Shown here piece by piece: positions 17,120-26,796 of a DNA stretch of 64,000 bases (position 1 is the stretch's first letter; every line of letters begins with the position of its first letter). The stretch is from Pseudoalteromonas luteoviolacea (lineage in GTDB: Bacteria; Pseudomonadota; Gammaproteobacteria; Enterobacterales; Alteromonadaceae): contig NZ_MAUJ01000001.1 of assembly GCF_001696455.1 (NCBI RefSeq), positions 1,674,001 through 1,738,000 of the forward strand, written 5' to 3'. The notes under the pieces are model-generated. The model was not told where the DNA came from. It did not search any database and saw only the letters and a program-made list of their open reading frames with translations. Both the position numbers and the translations under genes were made by a program.

Positions 17120-19021
17120 TCAGTGCATTTGTAAGTCATGTACGTAGTCTACTCTGACAAGCTCAATCACCTGATCATCAATGATGCGAGACTCTATTAG
17201 TACATCTCCTACTAATGCAAACACTCTATTACCAATATAAAACGGCCTAGCGTTACCATACCAATCACTGCAACTCACTTCGCAGTCAATAAAGGTTTGT
17301 GGGTTCACTTTGGCTTTTACTTGACCAGCTAGAGACACTGATTCATTGCTCGTTATGCCCAAATAGACAATGCTCAAATCATCTTCCATTTCTTCTGATA
17401 GGCTTGCTTTGCTCAGTGCCGTAATGCCAGCAATGCCATAGTTGTCAGTCACGCTTTGATAGTTAAACGCGTGGCTAATATCTTCTTTTTCTTGAAACTT
17501 GTCGAACACCCCTTCACTGTCAATAGATGGGCTACCTGCTAGGTTGAAAATCGACACGCTATAGTTTTCTTGTAGATTGACTCCAGACACAAACAGCTTG
17601 TCACCAATGGGCTCAATTCGATCCACTGTGTGTGGTAAGTCAAAGGTAAGTTGTTCATCACGCGACAAATGAGTCAAAGAAAGGCTGTCTAATTGCTCAA
17701 CATGCCTATTCTCAATGTAAGTTCCATATAAGTTTTCACCCAGCACTAGCCACTCATTGGTGAAGCGGTTATTGATATATTCAGTCTCCACAGACCATTC
17801 ACGCTGGGGCCTAACAATGCTATCACTACTTTGCCCGAATTCGACATCAGAGAGCTTATACAGCAAGGCTTTTATCTCAGGGGTGGAATGCGCTTCACTC
17901 ACAGTCAATAAGTGTAACGCCCCTTCGCTTTGCATAAATGAAAACTGATTACGGGGTTTCCCTTTAACCAATGCACTGCCCATTACCTCACCGCTGTGCG
18001 GCAACTTCAATAACCTCGACACTCCTTGAGTCTGCACGCCCTCATACTGAAAGTCAGTCAGTCTCTCTTCATGCAAAATGGGTGTTGACAGATAGAACGC
18101 TGAATTGGAGACAAAATATTCGGACTCACCAGAAGCCACAACCGCCGTGCCACCGCAATCAAAATTGACCGTTAAAGGATCACAAACAATGACTGTATGC
18201 AGTATCGGTGACAACTGCATGTCTAAAGGTTTATAGATATCTTTAACGCCTATAATACTTTGCCACTTTAATGCACTAAACCCTTCGTCAGTGATCTTTG
18301 CAAATTGCGGCAAGACGCTTGCTTTATGTGAACTTGGATACTCAGATGTAAGCTCGATGGGCAAGTATGTGAGATACTTATTATTGACGATTCTTGAGCC
18401 GAAATTAGATCCGCTAAAGTAGTCATCTGATTTGATTAAAATACCGTCTCGATAAGTAATTTCGCCCTGACTGCCTAAATTAAAACGCAACAGCTGAGAT
18501 GCATCTAATCCATAGTTGTAGCCAAGTACCAGTAAAGTATCTTTTAATACGAGCAGTTCGTCATACCAAACATCTTGATTCCAAGAAGGCTGGTTTATTT
18601 CAACTTTTGACTTGGCATCAAGTATATCGTGGCTGTTCTCGGTGATTTTGACAGAATATATGACCCCTTTACGGAGAATAATCAAGTAGTCTCCAGTGAA
18701 TTTTATAATGCCACCTTCATCAACATTGTCGACTTGATTATTGGTGATACTTAAGTCAGAAGAAGCAATACGGCTTCCAGTCACTTCTATAAACTCAACT
18801 CCTTCAGAGTAGTGCTCTAAAAGCTGCTTGCGGCGTTCCGACTCACGATAACGGTGTAATTGGTGCATGCCCTCTTTATAATTATCAAAGTCTGCTTGTG
18901 ATTGAAATGTCGTAACATGTGCCGACTTCAACCCTCTTAAACTTGGCTGTTTAAAACTACTACACCCGCTCATTAACAATGTTACTAAGCATGTAAACAG
19001 TAAAACTAGCTTCATAGTCAC
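17120..19021 (-). CDS. Beta-propeller lipoprotein
   Basis: The 633-residue protein has a lipoprotein signal (LLMSGCSS, lipidated Cys at about 20). The segment TNNQVDNVDEGGIIKF-TGDYLIIL resembles the start of the secreted C-terminal beta-propeller family (PF09826-like), whose members carry propeller blades and are exported. The rest is repeated beta strands. It lies 23 bp after an esterase gene in the same direction, so the two are probably cotranscribed. A decayed fragment of a paralogue lies at 20466-20715. The function of the family is unknown; protein-protein interaction at the envelope is likely. Confidence 0.75.
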   Translation of the reverse strand: MTMKLVLLFTCLVTLLMSGCSSFKQPSLRGLKSAHVTTFQSQADFDNYKEGMHQLHRYRESERRKQLLEHYSEGVEFIEVTGSRIASSDLSITNNQVDNVDEGGIIKFTGDYLIILRKGVIYSVKITENSHDILDAKSKVEINQPSWNQDVWYDELLVLKDTLLVLGYNYGLDASQLLRFNLGSQGEITYRDGILIKSDDYFSGSNFGSRIVNNKYLTYLPIELTSEYPSSHKASVLPQFAKITDEGFSALKWQSIIGVKDIYKPLDMQLSPILHTVIVCDPLTVNFDCGGTAVVASGESEYFVSNSAFYLSTPILHEERLTDFQYEGVQTQGVSRLLKLPHSGEVMGSALVKGKPRNQFSFMQSEGALHLLTVSEAHSTPEIKALLYKLSDVEFGQSSDSIVRPQREWSVETEYINNRFTNEWLVLGENLYGTYIENRHVEQLDSLSLTHLSRDEQLTFDLPHTVDRIEPIGDKLFVSGVNLQENYSVSIFNLAGSPSIDSEGVFDKFQEKEDISHAFNYQSVTDNYGIAGITALSKASLSEEMEDDLSIVYLGITSNESVSLAGQVKAKVNPQTFIDCEVSCSDWYGNARPFYIGNRVFALVGDVLIESRIIDDQVIELVRVDYVHDLQMH

Positions 19022-19044
19022 TCCAAGTATTTAAATACACATCA

Positions 19045-20220
19045 TCATAAAGACACCGCACTCTTCGCTAACACAGCTGTTAATCGACGCTTGCGATTTA
19101 AATAGGCCTCATAACCGTCATCGTCTTTATCAGCTAATTTCAATGCAATATTTACCTGCTCTAAAGATTGCGCATATTGGTTGTTTTGTTCATACGCATA
19201 GGCCAGACCATTATAAGCGCTGGCCATGGTTGGGTTTTGTTCGATGTTGTATTTAAAGACTTCAATCGCCCCTACAAAATCTTTGGCATCCACCAGCTCA
19301 TACCCTAGTCCGCGTAATACCCACTCCTCGGGAAGAGTCGGCTCTGCACGTTGAAAAGAAACCTGCTTATAATACTGTTTGATAGAGCTCACCCCGTCTG
19401 TCAGCGCACTGCTAGGCATTATGAGAGACAAAAATAGGTTATGATACGCATTAAAGATACCCGCAGCAGAAGTCATCGCATGCGGTACATCATCAAAAGT
19501 ATCTGCCGTTAATTTAAATTTGTGTGGTTTATTGTTTGCTAGAAATGCGTGCAACTCATCATAAATGTCGCGCATTGGCGCAGCTTCTGAACCAATATTG
19601 ATATAAAGGTAATTGTCAAATGTCTGTCTCTTAGCTACAAAGGATTTTACATTTTTAAGGGTGCTATGTGCCCCCCACCAGACGGCAGGACTGTATGCGA
19701 TATGTCCTTGAAATAAATGAGGCCTTGATTGCATTGCATGCAACACCAGTAGTCCACCTATGGACGCGCCTGAAAAGACCTTAAAATCATGTGTGCGAAA
19801 AGTGCGATTGACCTCTGGGATCAGCTCTTTTTCTATAAAATCTAAAAACTTGTCGCCGCCACCACCAACGCCCACAGGACCTCTTGGGTCATAATTTACA
19901 GTCGGAGCCAAGTCTCTTGCTCTATCGGTGTTTTCAATCGCAACTATGATCATTTCTGGCGCTGCACCTGAGCGATGAAGCTTGTTTAATACTGCGGATT
20001 CTAAAGGGATATTCTCTTTACCATCAAGCCGATACAAGACCGGAAATATCTTTTGTTTATTCTTATAGTAGGAGTCAGGAAGCAAAATTGTGACCGTTCT
20101 TTGCTCAGACAATATTTTTGAAGAAAGCGTCTTGGTTATGTTCAGTTGCTCAGTTGCAAGGAGCGAGCTTGTGGTGAGCATAAATAAAAACGTAGAGAGT
20201 AGGACTTTGGCATAAAACAT
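19045..20220 (-). CDS. Secreted esterase (esterase D/enterochelin-esterase-like) with TPR tail
   Basis: The 391-residue protein has a signal peptide (ending SSLLA) and an alpha/beta-hydrolase of the putative esterase family (about 25-280) with nucleophile elbow GASIGG. The C-terminal part (about 300-375) contains two TPR-like helical pairs (NPTMASAYNGLAYAYEQN). It probably hydrolyses an ester in the periplasm; siderophore esters are one possibility in this family. It is followed closely by the beta-propeller lipoprotein gene. Confidence 0.85.
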   Translation of the reverse strand: MFYAKVLLSTFLFMLTTSSLLATEQLNITKTLSSKILSEQRTVTILLPDSYYKNKQKIFPVLYRLDGKENIPLESAVLNKLHRSGAAPEMIIVAIENTDRARDLAPTVNYDPRGPVGVGGGGDKFLDFIEKELIPEVNRTFRTHDFKVFSGASIGGLLVLHAMQSRPHLFQGHIAYSPAVWWGAHSTLKNVKSFVAKRQTFDNYLYINIGSEAAPMRDIYDELHAFLANNKPHKFKLTADTFDDVPHAMTSAAGIFNAYHNLFLSLIMPSSALTDGVSSIKQYYKQVSFQRAEPTLPEEWVLRGLGYELVDAKDFVGAIEVFKYNIEQNPTMASAYNGLAYAYEQNNQYAQSLEQVNIALKLADKDDDGYEAYLNRKRRLTAVLAKSAVSL

Positions 20221-20318
20221 CGAATTTCCTTTTTTTGTTGTTATGCCAACACCTTAAAGAATCAAAAGCTTTTTTGCAAAACTAAAAAACGAGCAGCCGT
20301 ACTTGCTTATTTCATTGG

Positions 20319-20462
20319 CTAAATATCAAACGCCAAGTGTAAAGAAGCGCGATTAACGAGATCTATGAACGCCCTTACTTTTGGCATATTCAACATGTCT
20401 CGATGTACCAACATCCATGCATTTACTTGCCATTGCTGTCCAATATCGACTTCAATAAGAGC
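20319..20462 (-). pseudogene. C-terminal fragment of a LysR paralogue
   Basis: On the minus strand this encodes about 45 residues ending in a stop (LAFDI), nearly identical over about 35 residues (around QQWQVNAWMLVHRDMLNMPK) to the C-terminus of the LysR protein at 22973-23854. The last residues differ, so it is the remnant of a paralogue rather than a fresh copy. No N-terminal part is present. It joins directly to the next fragment. Confidence 0.8.
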
Positions 20463-20465
20463 TAT

Positions 20466-20715
20466 AAAATAGTTGTTAGTCACCTTTTTATAGCTGAATG
20501 CACGGTTATTATGTTCTTTTTCTAGAAATCAGCCGAATACCTTTCACTGTCAATAGATGGCGGAACTACTAAATAGAAAATTTACACACTATCGTTTTCT
20601 TGAAGATTTATACCGAAGAGAAACAGCTTTTCACCGATGGGCTCAACACGATCCAAGGTATAAGGTAAGTTGCTCATCATGCGATATATAAATCAAAGAA
20701 AAGCTACTTGCTCCC
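20466..20715 (-). pseudogene. Internal fragment of a beta-propeller lipoprotein paralogue
   Basis: About 250 bp match the beta-propeller gene over about 17440-17690 with many substitutions and small indels. Conserved islands include the codons for EPIG-KLF, LQEN and PSIDSE. In-frame stops interrupt it, so it is a decayed internal piece. It is in the same orientation as the intact gene. Confidence 0.78.
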
Positions 20716-20822
20716 AAAGCGCCTTTCACACATATTAATGAGCATTTAAGCTCAAATAGTTCGTAATCATAATCAGGTCATTAGTCCGAGCTTTTATCTA
20801 AATAAAGGTACCTTCTTTAAGG

Positions 20823-21686
20823 CTAGAAATTGTCTTTGAATAGCTCATCTAGCATACCTTGGTCAACATCATCTGAACGTGTTGCAATCATCTTGGCTAA
20901 ATTGTTTAACTGCTCTAAATCGTCTGGACTCTCATTACTAATTCGATACTCTAAGATACTCTGTTCAATATTCATCTCATAACTTGGTGGTATAGATATG
21001 TTTTTATTTATCAGTATATTGGCAAAAAAATAATGATTTCTTGAGTTTTGAGCTGACAAAGAAAACAGCTCGAGTAGGTAACTATCAACATCAAGGTTTT
21101 GTCTAACTGCATCGATTAAAAGGCGATGCCTCTCATTAAAGTTACTTGGTAAAAACTCTATGATTGCAATTTGATATAAATCTTTCTGAGAGCCTGAAAG
21201 CCCTTTATACAGCAACACTTTTAGCTCTTCGTAATCAAGAACTCCACCACTGCAACTCTCAAAAAGCGCCTTAGCCGACTCATACTCCATATCCATATGC
21301 TGGTCGTAGTTTGCTAAAAATAAATCTGCGCTTTCGTAGCCTCGCGTTGCATAACACTCTCTATTTTTCAAAACAAATGCTTTTGCTGCATCTGCTTCAC
21401 CATTTATTAATCGCTCTTTCAGCTCGTATAAAGGCAATGTCTGATCTTTAAATTCAAAGTTAACAGGTTCAAAATAATCTAAAGAACCGGCTTTAATTAC
21501 TTCATTTTCAACGTCTGTAAGTGGTTCTACTTTTTCATTGACCTCTATCGCTAAGATATTGTCATTCGTAATTTTAGCTTTATCACTTAGCGCTTTCGCG
21601 CTAAGTGAATTGTATTGAATAAAAATAAATATAATCAATACACTTGAAGCTAGAACTAATAAAGAAAAGTTAGTTCTACTCATCAT
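20823..21686 (-). CDS. Membrane-anchored protein, unknown
   Basis: The 287-residue protein has one N-terminal hydrophobic helix (about 8-26), so it is probably anchored with the rest in the periplasm. The remainder is mostly helical and acidic. The family was not recognised. Its ATG directly follows the stop of the 337-residue gene, so the two form an operon. Base composition is AT-richer than in most neighbours, which suggests acquisition. Confidence 0.7.
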   Translation of the reverse strand: MMSRTNFSLLVLASSVLIIFIFIQYNSLSAKALSDKAKITNDNILAIEVNEKVEPLTDVENEVIKAGSLDYFEPVNFEFKDQTLPLYELKERLINGEADAAKAFVLKNRECYATRGYESADLFLANYDQHMDMEYESAKALFESCSGGVLDYEELKVLLYKGLSGSQKDLYQIAIIEFLPSNFNERHRLLIDAVRQNLDVDSYLLELFSLSAQNSRNHYFFANILINKNISIPPSYEMNIEQSILEYRISNESPDDLEQLNNLAKMIATRSDDVDQGMLDELFKDNF

Positions 21687-22700
21687 TTACCTTACAATAC
21701 CTTGCTTCACAGTCGTCAGGTGACCATCACTTACTGTGACTTTGTATCTGTATGTATTACGCTTGTTAGCAGGTAAGTATGCTGGATGCATCAAATGACC
21801 AGGGTTTGAATTTAATACACGGCCATCATAATAAAAAGTCCAATCAACTTTAAGGTTTTTATTTGCTGTATGCTTATCAAATATGTCGATATCGATCGCC
21901 ATAAATCTGCCAAAGTTACTACCCCAAGGAGTAAATGAGAGTGACCTAATTTCAGGACGAGTGTTTGTTTCGATAACAACTTGTGTCGCACCACATCCAT
22001 ATACTCCCATATCCTTACCCCAGATCGGCTTAAAGTCTATTCCTTCATAATTATACCCACCACCACTGCTAGAGGCTTCAATTCCGATTGAAAAACCGAT
22101 TTCATAGTCAGAAAATACAACTCCATTAAGCAACTTTTTACCACGTCCTTGAAATACATGATCAAAGTTATAATCGTGTTTACCCGAGTTGTTGATAACT
22201 GTATAACCATTTCTATCACTGATCATCCAGCTATATTTAAAATCAGCAAAACGCTTTACACCGGCACGTTTATAGTTTTTAGACTCAATCTCATATGGAG
22301 TACCAGTAGAAACAAGGTATTTGTCAATCTTACGGCTGTAGTCACCACCCACAAAATAGACGTCAACATCAGCTGTACCAGCTTTCGTGATTCCAGATAA
22401 CCAAGGAGCTAACCATTTAGATCTTTTATCTTTTCCGCAGGCAGCCATTGACAAGCTAGCAATGTCATTGTCATAACCGTTATGCATATCACCAATAAAA
22501 CGTATCGCATTTTGTTCTGGAATATGGGTGTTACTTTTAGCGTACTTATGTGCTCGTTCGAATACCCAATCAATTAGCCAACTCCATTCGCTATTTTTAC
22601 TTGAGTTGTGTATTAATTGATGGTCGCTAGTTTGAGATGCCCCAGCAGTCAATGTTGTTAAGGCAAGTGTCGTTGTCAAAATGGTTTTTTTAAAATTCAT
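21687..22700 (-). CDS. Secreted protein, unknown
   Basis: The 337-residue protein has a signal peptide (MNFKKTILTTTLALTTLTAG). The mature part is rich in Gly, Tyr and Asn. The last 80 or so residues look like a beta-sandwich of the PKD/Ig kind (DIDIFDKHTANKNLKVDWTF to YRYKVTVSDG). The middle part, with CGKDKRS and VYGCGATQV, was not recognised. It is first in a two-gene operon and is preceded by an extremely A-rich leader region. Confidence 0.75.
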   Translation of the reverse strand: MNFKKTILTTTLALTTLTAGASQTSDHQLIHNSSKNSEWSWLIDWVFERAHKYAKSNTHIPEQNAIRFIGDMHNGYDNDIASLSMAACGKDKRSKWLAPWLSGITKAGTADVDVYFVGGDYSRKIDKYLVSTGTPYEIESKNYKRAGVKRFADFKYSWMISDRNGYTVINNSGKHDYNFDHVFQGRGKKLLNGVVFSDYEIGFSIGIEASSSGGGYNYEGIDFKPIWGKDMGVYGCGATQVVIETNTRPEIRSLSFTPWGSNFGRFMAIDIDIFDKHTANKNLKVDWTFYYDGRVLNSNPGHLMHPAYLPANKRNTYRYKVTVSDGHLTTVKQGIVR

Positions 22701-22729
22701 TAAGTTTTCCCTTTAAATACCAAATCAAA

Positions 22730-22972
22730 ATAGAGTTAAAATTCTATTTTGCGCAATATACAACAAACACGTCCCAAATCAAGAAACAAAAAAAACTAAA
22801 AATCCTGAAAAAATCAACAAAAAGTAGAGAAAAGGCACAAAAAAACTAAAAACAAATTAAAAATTTAAGTATTAAAATAAGAAGTAATGAATAGATAAAG
22901 ATTAAAATACCAATAATTGCAATTAAAAATATTTATATTTTAAAGATAATCGTATTTAATTAATCTAAAAAC
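22730..22972. other. Extremely AT-rich intergenic region
   Basis: About 240 bp of nearly pure A/T with A-tracts and repeated AAAACTAAAAA-type words lie upstream of the two-gene island. No gene. It is suitable for H-NS-type silencing, a promoter with UP elements, or an old insertion junction. It also separates the island from the LysR gene. Confidence 0.6.
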
Positions 22973-23854
22973 TCATACATTGAGGCTCAATCCATCAGGG
23001 TTCCTTTGCTTTACAAGATCAATAAACGCCCTTACTTTTGGCATATTCAACATGTCTCGATGTACCAACATCCATGCATTTACTTGCCATTGCTGTCCAA
23101 TATCGACTTCAATCAGCGCAGAATTGTTTGCGATGGTTTCTTTGGTGGATACACCAATGCCAAACCCATGATGTAATGCGTAATTAAGGACCTGCCCAAC
23201 GGAGCTTGTCAGCACAATTTGCTGCGTTGGAATGTGATTATAAACCCACTCATTCCAAGGTAGATGGGCCACCCGCTCATTTAGCGCGATGAACTTATGC
23301 TCCGTGATATTACTTTTGTTTGGAGTACCAAAGCGTTCGATATAATCGACATGAGCACATAGCTTTAATTCGAGCTGTGCAAATTCAAAAACGATATTAT
23401 CTGGTGTATCTGGCCTTGGACCCATTCTAATGGCAATGTCAGCCTCGCCGTACTCTAGGGCAAACTTGCGAATATCGCCAAGTATATCTACCTGCATTTT
23501 TGGAAATAGGGTCTGGTATTCCATAATTAGCGGCATCAGCATGGGGGCTAATTCACTGACACATGTTATGCTAAGAACGCCAGCTAACTCACGTTCAGCG
23601 CTGCTTGCTTTATTTGCAAACTGCGTAAACTGAACGTCTGTCACCTCCCCAAGTCGCATGACTTCTAACCCAGCTTCGGTCGGTATGTAGCCTCGGTCGT
23701 TGCGTTGAAAAAGCTTAACAGACAAAGCAGCTTCCAATGCATCAATATGACGCATAACGGTACTGCGGTGAATACCCAAATCTTCCGCCGTCGCACTCAG
23801 CGTACCAAGCTTACCTAGACGATAGGCCGTTTTCATTTCAGTCCATTTGTTCAT
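22973..23854 (-). CDS. LysR-family transcriptional regulator
   Basis: The start chosen is the ATG at 23854 (MNKWTEMKTAYRLG), giving 293 residues, the family norm; the open frame continues 16 codons upstream. The helix-turn-helix (about 3-62) includes GTLSATAEDLGIHRSTVMRHI. The substrate-binding-like domain fills the rest. It diverges from an FAD oxidoreductase gene with a TTGCG-CTTT-CGCAA repeat between them, so it probably controls that gene. Its C-terminus has a paralogous fossil at 20319-20462. Confidence 0.9.
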   Translation of the reverse strand: MNKWTEMKTAYRLGKLGTLSATAEDLGIHRSTVMRHIDALEAALSVKLFQRNDRGYIPTEAGLEVMRLGEVTDVQFTQFANKASSAERELAGVLSITCVSELAPMLMPLIMEYQTLFPKMQVDILGDIRKFALEYGEADIAIRMGPRPDTPDNIVFEFAQLELKLCAHVDYIERFGTPNKSNITEHKFIALNERVAHLPWNEWVYNHIPTQQIVLTSSVGQVLNYALHHGFGIGVSTKETIANNSALIEVDIGQQWQVNAWMLVHRDMLNMPKVRAFIDLVKQRNPDGLSLNV

Positions 23855-23905
23855 TCCAATTCTCGTTGCAAATACGCACACACTGGTTGCATTTTCAATC
23901 ATTCA

Positions 23906-23919
23906 TTGCGCTTTCGCAA
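23906..23919. promoter_or_regulatory. Inverted repeat in LysR/oxidoreductase spacer
   Basis: TTGCG-CTTT-CGCAA lies in the divergent spacer between the LysR gene and the FAD oxidoreductase gene. It is a good candidate LysR operator by position and symmetry. Confidence 0.5.
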
Positions 23920-23964
23920 CAGGTTAAGCTACTTACATCGCTCGAATTCAATTAAGACAGAGAT

Positions 23965-25023
23965 ATGAAAACACAGGTATTAATCATTGGTGGTGGTTTT
24001 GCAGGTGCCTCCACTGCACAAGCGCTAGAAAAACGCGGTATAAACACGACGTTAGTGGATAAAAAGGATTATTTTGAGGTGACTTACGCCGTACTGAGAG
24101 ATGTCGCGCATCCTGAGAAAAACAACGGAAAGTCGAGAAAGCGTTACGTCGACTTTCTCGATGGTCAATTTATCCAAAGCGCAGTCGTCGAACTCAATAC
24201 TCATTTCGCAGTGCTCGCAAGCAGCGAAACAATCCATTTCGATAAAGTCGTTATCGCGTCGGGGTCCAGATACCCAAGCTTACCGCTTGCAAAGTCAGTC
24301 GATGCAAATTCTCTCGAGAGCAGAAATAATGAATTGCAAACGTATCATGAAGCGCTCAAACAAGCTAAGGACGTACTCATTCTTGGCGGCGGCGTTGTCG
24401 GTGTCGAGCTTGCGGGCGAACTTGCTTACGCAATACCGCACCTCAAAGTGACTTTGGCACACAATGGGCCTCACCTTCTCAATGGATTCAAAAGCAAGGC
24501 AAGCAAAAAAGCGCTCAGTCAACTGACACGCATTGGCGTTGAAGTGCAGTTTAATGCCCGCTACCAAGACACTGAAGATGGGCTCGTCAACACAACCAAT
24601 GGAGCTAAAATCAATCCAGATATCACCTTTAGCGCAACAGGTGTTATCCCAAATAACGAATTTTTAAAGCGACATTATGCACACGTATTGAACCCGCAAG
24701 GTCAAGTCATAGTGAATGAGGCACTTGCCGTAACTGGACAACAACATATGTATGCCATAGGCGACATTGCGGATGTGGGCGAGGCCAAATTGGGGTACTT
24801 GGCCGTTGAGCAAGGTAAATACTTAGCAAACTCGATTGCTAAGCAAATTTCAGGGTCACAACCAAAACCTTACAAACGTCACCCATTTATGGCGCTCGTT
24901 CCGACTGGCCAAGAAACCGGCATCGTGCAATTTCCATTTATGGTCTCAACTTGGAAACCGCTGGTGAATATCAAACAAAAAGACTTGTTTATCAGCAAAA
25001 CATTTAATGGATTCACTCAATGA
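23965..25023 (+). CDS. NAD(P)/FAD-dependent oxidoreductase (NDH-2/AIF-like)
   Basis: The 352-residue protein has the N-terminal FAD motif GGGFAGAS (about 8-15), a second dinucleotide motif ILGGGVVGVELAGEL (about 134-148) and the C-terminal FAD contact YAIGDIAD (about 251). This is the two-Rossmann layout of type II NADH dehydrogenases and AIF-like ferredoxin/quinone reductases. No C-terminal membrane helix is obvious. It is divergent from its probable LysR regulator. Confidence 0.88.
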   Translation: MKTQVLIIGGGFAGASTAQALEKRGINTTLVDKKDYFEVTYAVLRDVAHPEKNNGKSRKRYVDFLDGQFIQSAVVELNTHFAVLASSETIHFDKVVIASGSRYPSLPLAKSVDANSLESRNNELQTYHEALKQAKDVLILGGGVVGVELAGELAYAIPHLKVTLAHNGPHLLNGFKSKASKKALSQLTRIGVEVQFNARYQDTEDGLVNTTNGAKINPDITFSATGVIPNNEFLKRHYAHVLNPQGQVIVNEALAVTGQQHMYAIGDIADVGEAKLGYLAVEQGKYLANSIAKQISGSQPKPYKRHPFMALVPTGQETGIVQFPFMVSTWKPLVNIKQKDLFISKTFNGFTQ

Positions 25024-25284
25024 CTATGACTTTGCGTATCCGCTACTTAGAATACTGAAAAGCTTTTTGATAACGAGATTGTCAAGCAGCCACATCACTA
25101 AGACAGCTATGACAATTGCCATAAAAATAGAGCTAAACCTGTACAACAGGACGATTATGGCGTCTTGCAGGTTTGGTACAACATCAGTTAGCGGTACACT
25201 CAAGGCCCCTATGGCAGAAAACCCAATACCGCCATAAAGAGGGCCTTTTGAAAGCATACAAACACAGACATTGAAACGAACCAA
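25024..25284 (-). CDS. Possible small membrane protein
   Basis: An 86-codon frame ends exactly next to the stop of the convergent FAD oxidoreductase gene. It encodes a hydrophobic helix (about 48-67, with VLLYRFSSIFMAIVIAVLVM) and a shorter apolar stretch (about 17-34). An ATG at 25257 is an alternative start. No ribosome binding site is evident and the family was not recognised. It may be a real small membrane protein or the tail of a lost gene. Confidence 0.4.
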   Translation of the reverse strand: MVRFNVCVCMLSKGPLYGGIGFSAIGALSVPLTDVVPNLQDAIIVLLYRFSSIFMAIVIAVLVMWLLDNLVIKKLFSILSSGYAKS

Positions 25285-25328
25285 CCCATAGTAACCTGAG
25301 ATAACTTGTCGTGATGACGTTTTAAATT

Positions 25329-25357
25329 CGGTTTGGCTTTATAAAAAAGCCAAACCG
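25329..25357 (-). terminator. Hairpin after the aldehyde dehydrogenase gene
   Basis: Two 12-bp arms (CGGTTTGGCTTT and its complement) with loop ATAAA lie just beyond the stop of the aldehyde dehydrogenase gene. The stem is strong and ends in A/T pairs, so it is a probable terminator. Confidence 0.7.
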
Positions 25358-25365
25358 TACGGTCA

Positions 25366-26796
25366 TTACTTGAGTAAAAAGCGTCGAAGAGTGTTAAAAA
25401 CAAAATCCCTGTTTTTTAAAATAAATCGGTTTTTAGGAAGCCTCGCACTTGAATACAACACCGTTTTTGCTTTAGAAAAAGTCAAAAAGCCTTCATAACC
25501 ATGGTAGTGCCCCATACCTGAATTACCTACCCCACCAAACGGTGCATCATCGGCTGCAACATGCATGGCAGTGTCATTAATTGCGACGCCACCACTGTGC
25601 GTATTGGTAATAACCCGGTCAATCAATGTCTTGTTATTCGACATGATATAAAGTGCAAGTGGTCTTGGACGTTCGTTTATGTAATTGAGTACTTCACCTA
25701 TGTCTGAGTATGTAATGACAGGCAATATTGAGCCAAAAATTTCCTCCTGCATGACAGACATATCCGCAGTTACATCTGTTATTATGTGTGGATAAACCAA
25801 TCGTCCCAAGCGCGTATCTATGTCTTTTACGGCATGAATATGTGCGCCTTTCGCTTTAGCGTCATCTATAAATCCCATCAGTCTTTGATATTGCCTTGCG
25901 CTGACAATATGAGTCTGACTGTTGCTATCTGAACTGTCGAGGTGATATTCACGGTAACGTGCTAGGAAAGTTTCAACAAATTCATCTTTTCTCGACTCTG
26001 GTACGAATACATAGTCTGGAGAAACACATATTTGCCCCGAATTCACTGATTTACCAACAATCAAAGCATCAACCGCTATATCCATGCTGATCTTGTCATC
26101 AACAATTGTTGGCGACTTTCCGCCCAGCTCTAAAGTAATCGGAGTAAGATTGTCGGCAGCCGATTTAGCCACTAACTTCCCAACCGTTGAAGACCCCGTA
26201 AAAATCAAATGATCAAAAGGCAGTGCAGAGAAAGCAGCGCCAACATCTGCTTCCCCTTCAAATACTTGAATATGTTTACTCAATCCACTTAATGCTTCTC
26301 TGAGCGCATTATTTGCATTTGGCGTAAACTCACTCATTTTGATCATTACGCGATTACCTGCTGCAAGTGCTTGGATTGCAGGGCCCATTGATAAAAAGAT
26401 CGGGAAATTCCATGGCGTGATCACACCGACAACGCCGAGAGGCTGATAATGTACTTTCACTTTGGATGGCGACAACATAAGACCAGCGTGACGTTTAGAC
26501 GGTTTCATCCACTTTTTGAGGTGCTTAATCGCATAGTTAATGCCTGCAACACTAGGTAAAACATCGGCAATCAAGGTGTCAAATTCACTACGGTATCCAT
26601 AATCTTGCTTAAGCGCCTGATAGAAAACGTGTTCGTTTTTGATGAGTGCGACTTTGAGCGCCTTTAGTACGGCAACACGCTCCTCAAAGCTTGGGGCTGG
26701 ATTGCGATTATATGCCGCCTTCATGGTTGCAAAGTCATGTTTCAATTGCGCAGGCGATAAACTGGTAAAAGGCGATACACTTCTAAGGTTAGTCAT
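25366..26796 (-). CDS. Aldehyde dehydrogenase, coniferyl-aldehyde-dehydrogenase-like
   Basis: The 476-residue protein has the short class-3-like ALDH layout: cofactor region with PWNFPIFLS, catalytic Glu in LELGGKSP, and catalytic Cys in SGQICVSPDY. The C-terminus (SARLPKNRF and a basic end) resembles coniferyl/fatty aldehyde dehydrogenases (CalB group), which oxidise aromatic or long-chain aldehydes with NAD(P). It lies downstream of a LysR gene in the same direction with a 224-bp gap, so LysR control is possible. Confidence 0.88.
   Translation of the reverse strand: MTNLRSVSPFTSLSPAQLKHDFATMKAAYNRNPAPSFEERVAVLKALKVALIKNEHVFYQALKQDYGYRSEFDTLIADVLPSVAGINYAIKHLKKWMKPSKRHAGLMLSPSKVKVHYQPLGVVGVITPWNFPIFLSMGPAIQALAAGNRVMIKMSEFTPNANNALREALSGLSKHIQVFEGEADVGAAFSALPFDHLIFTGSSTVGKLVAKSAADNLTPITLELGGKSPTIVDDKISMDIAVDALIVGKSVNSGQICVSPDYVFVPESRKDEFVETFLARYREYHLDSSDSNSQTHIVSARQYQRLMGFIDDAKAKGAHIHAVKDIDTRLGRLVYPHIITDVTADMSVMQEEIFGSILPVITYSDIGEVLNYINERPRPLALYIMSNNKTLIDRVITNTHSGGVAINDTAMHVAADDAPFGGVGNSGMGHYHGYEGFLTFSKAKTVLYSSARLPKNRFILKNRDFVFNTLRRFLLK

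Larger units (their letters stand above)
20221..20822. other. Gene graveyard between the esterase gene and the AT-rich island
   Basis: This 602-bp stretch has no intact gene. It holds the two fused pseudogene fragments (20319-20715). The flanks are featureless apart from space for the esterase promoter next to 20220. Confidence 0.7.

Noticed and set aside
25209..25403. Minus-strand frame of 64 codons
   Set aside because: It covers the terminator hairpin and has no ribosome binding site or recognisable pattern.
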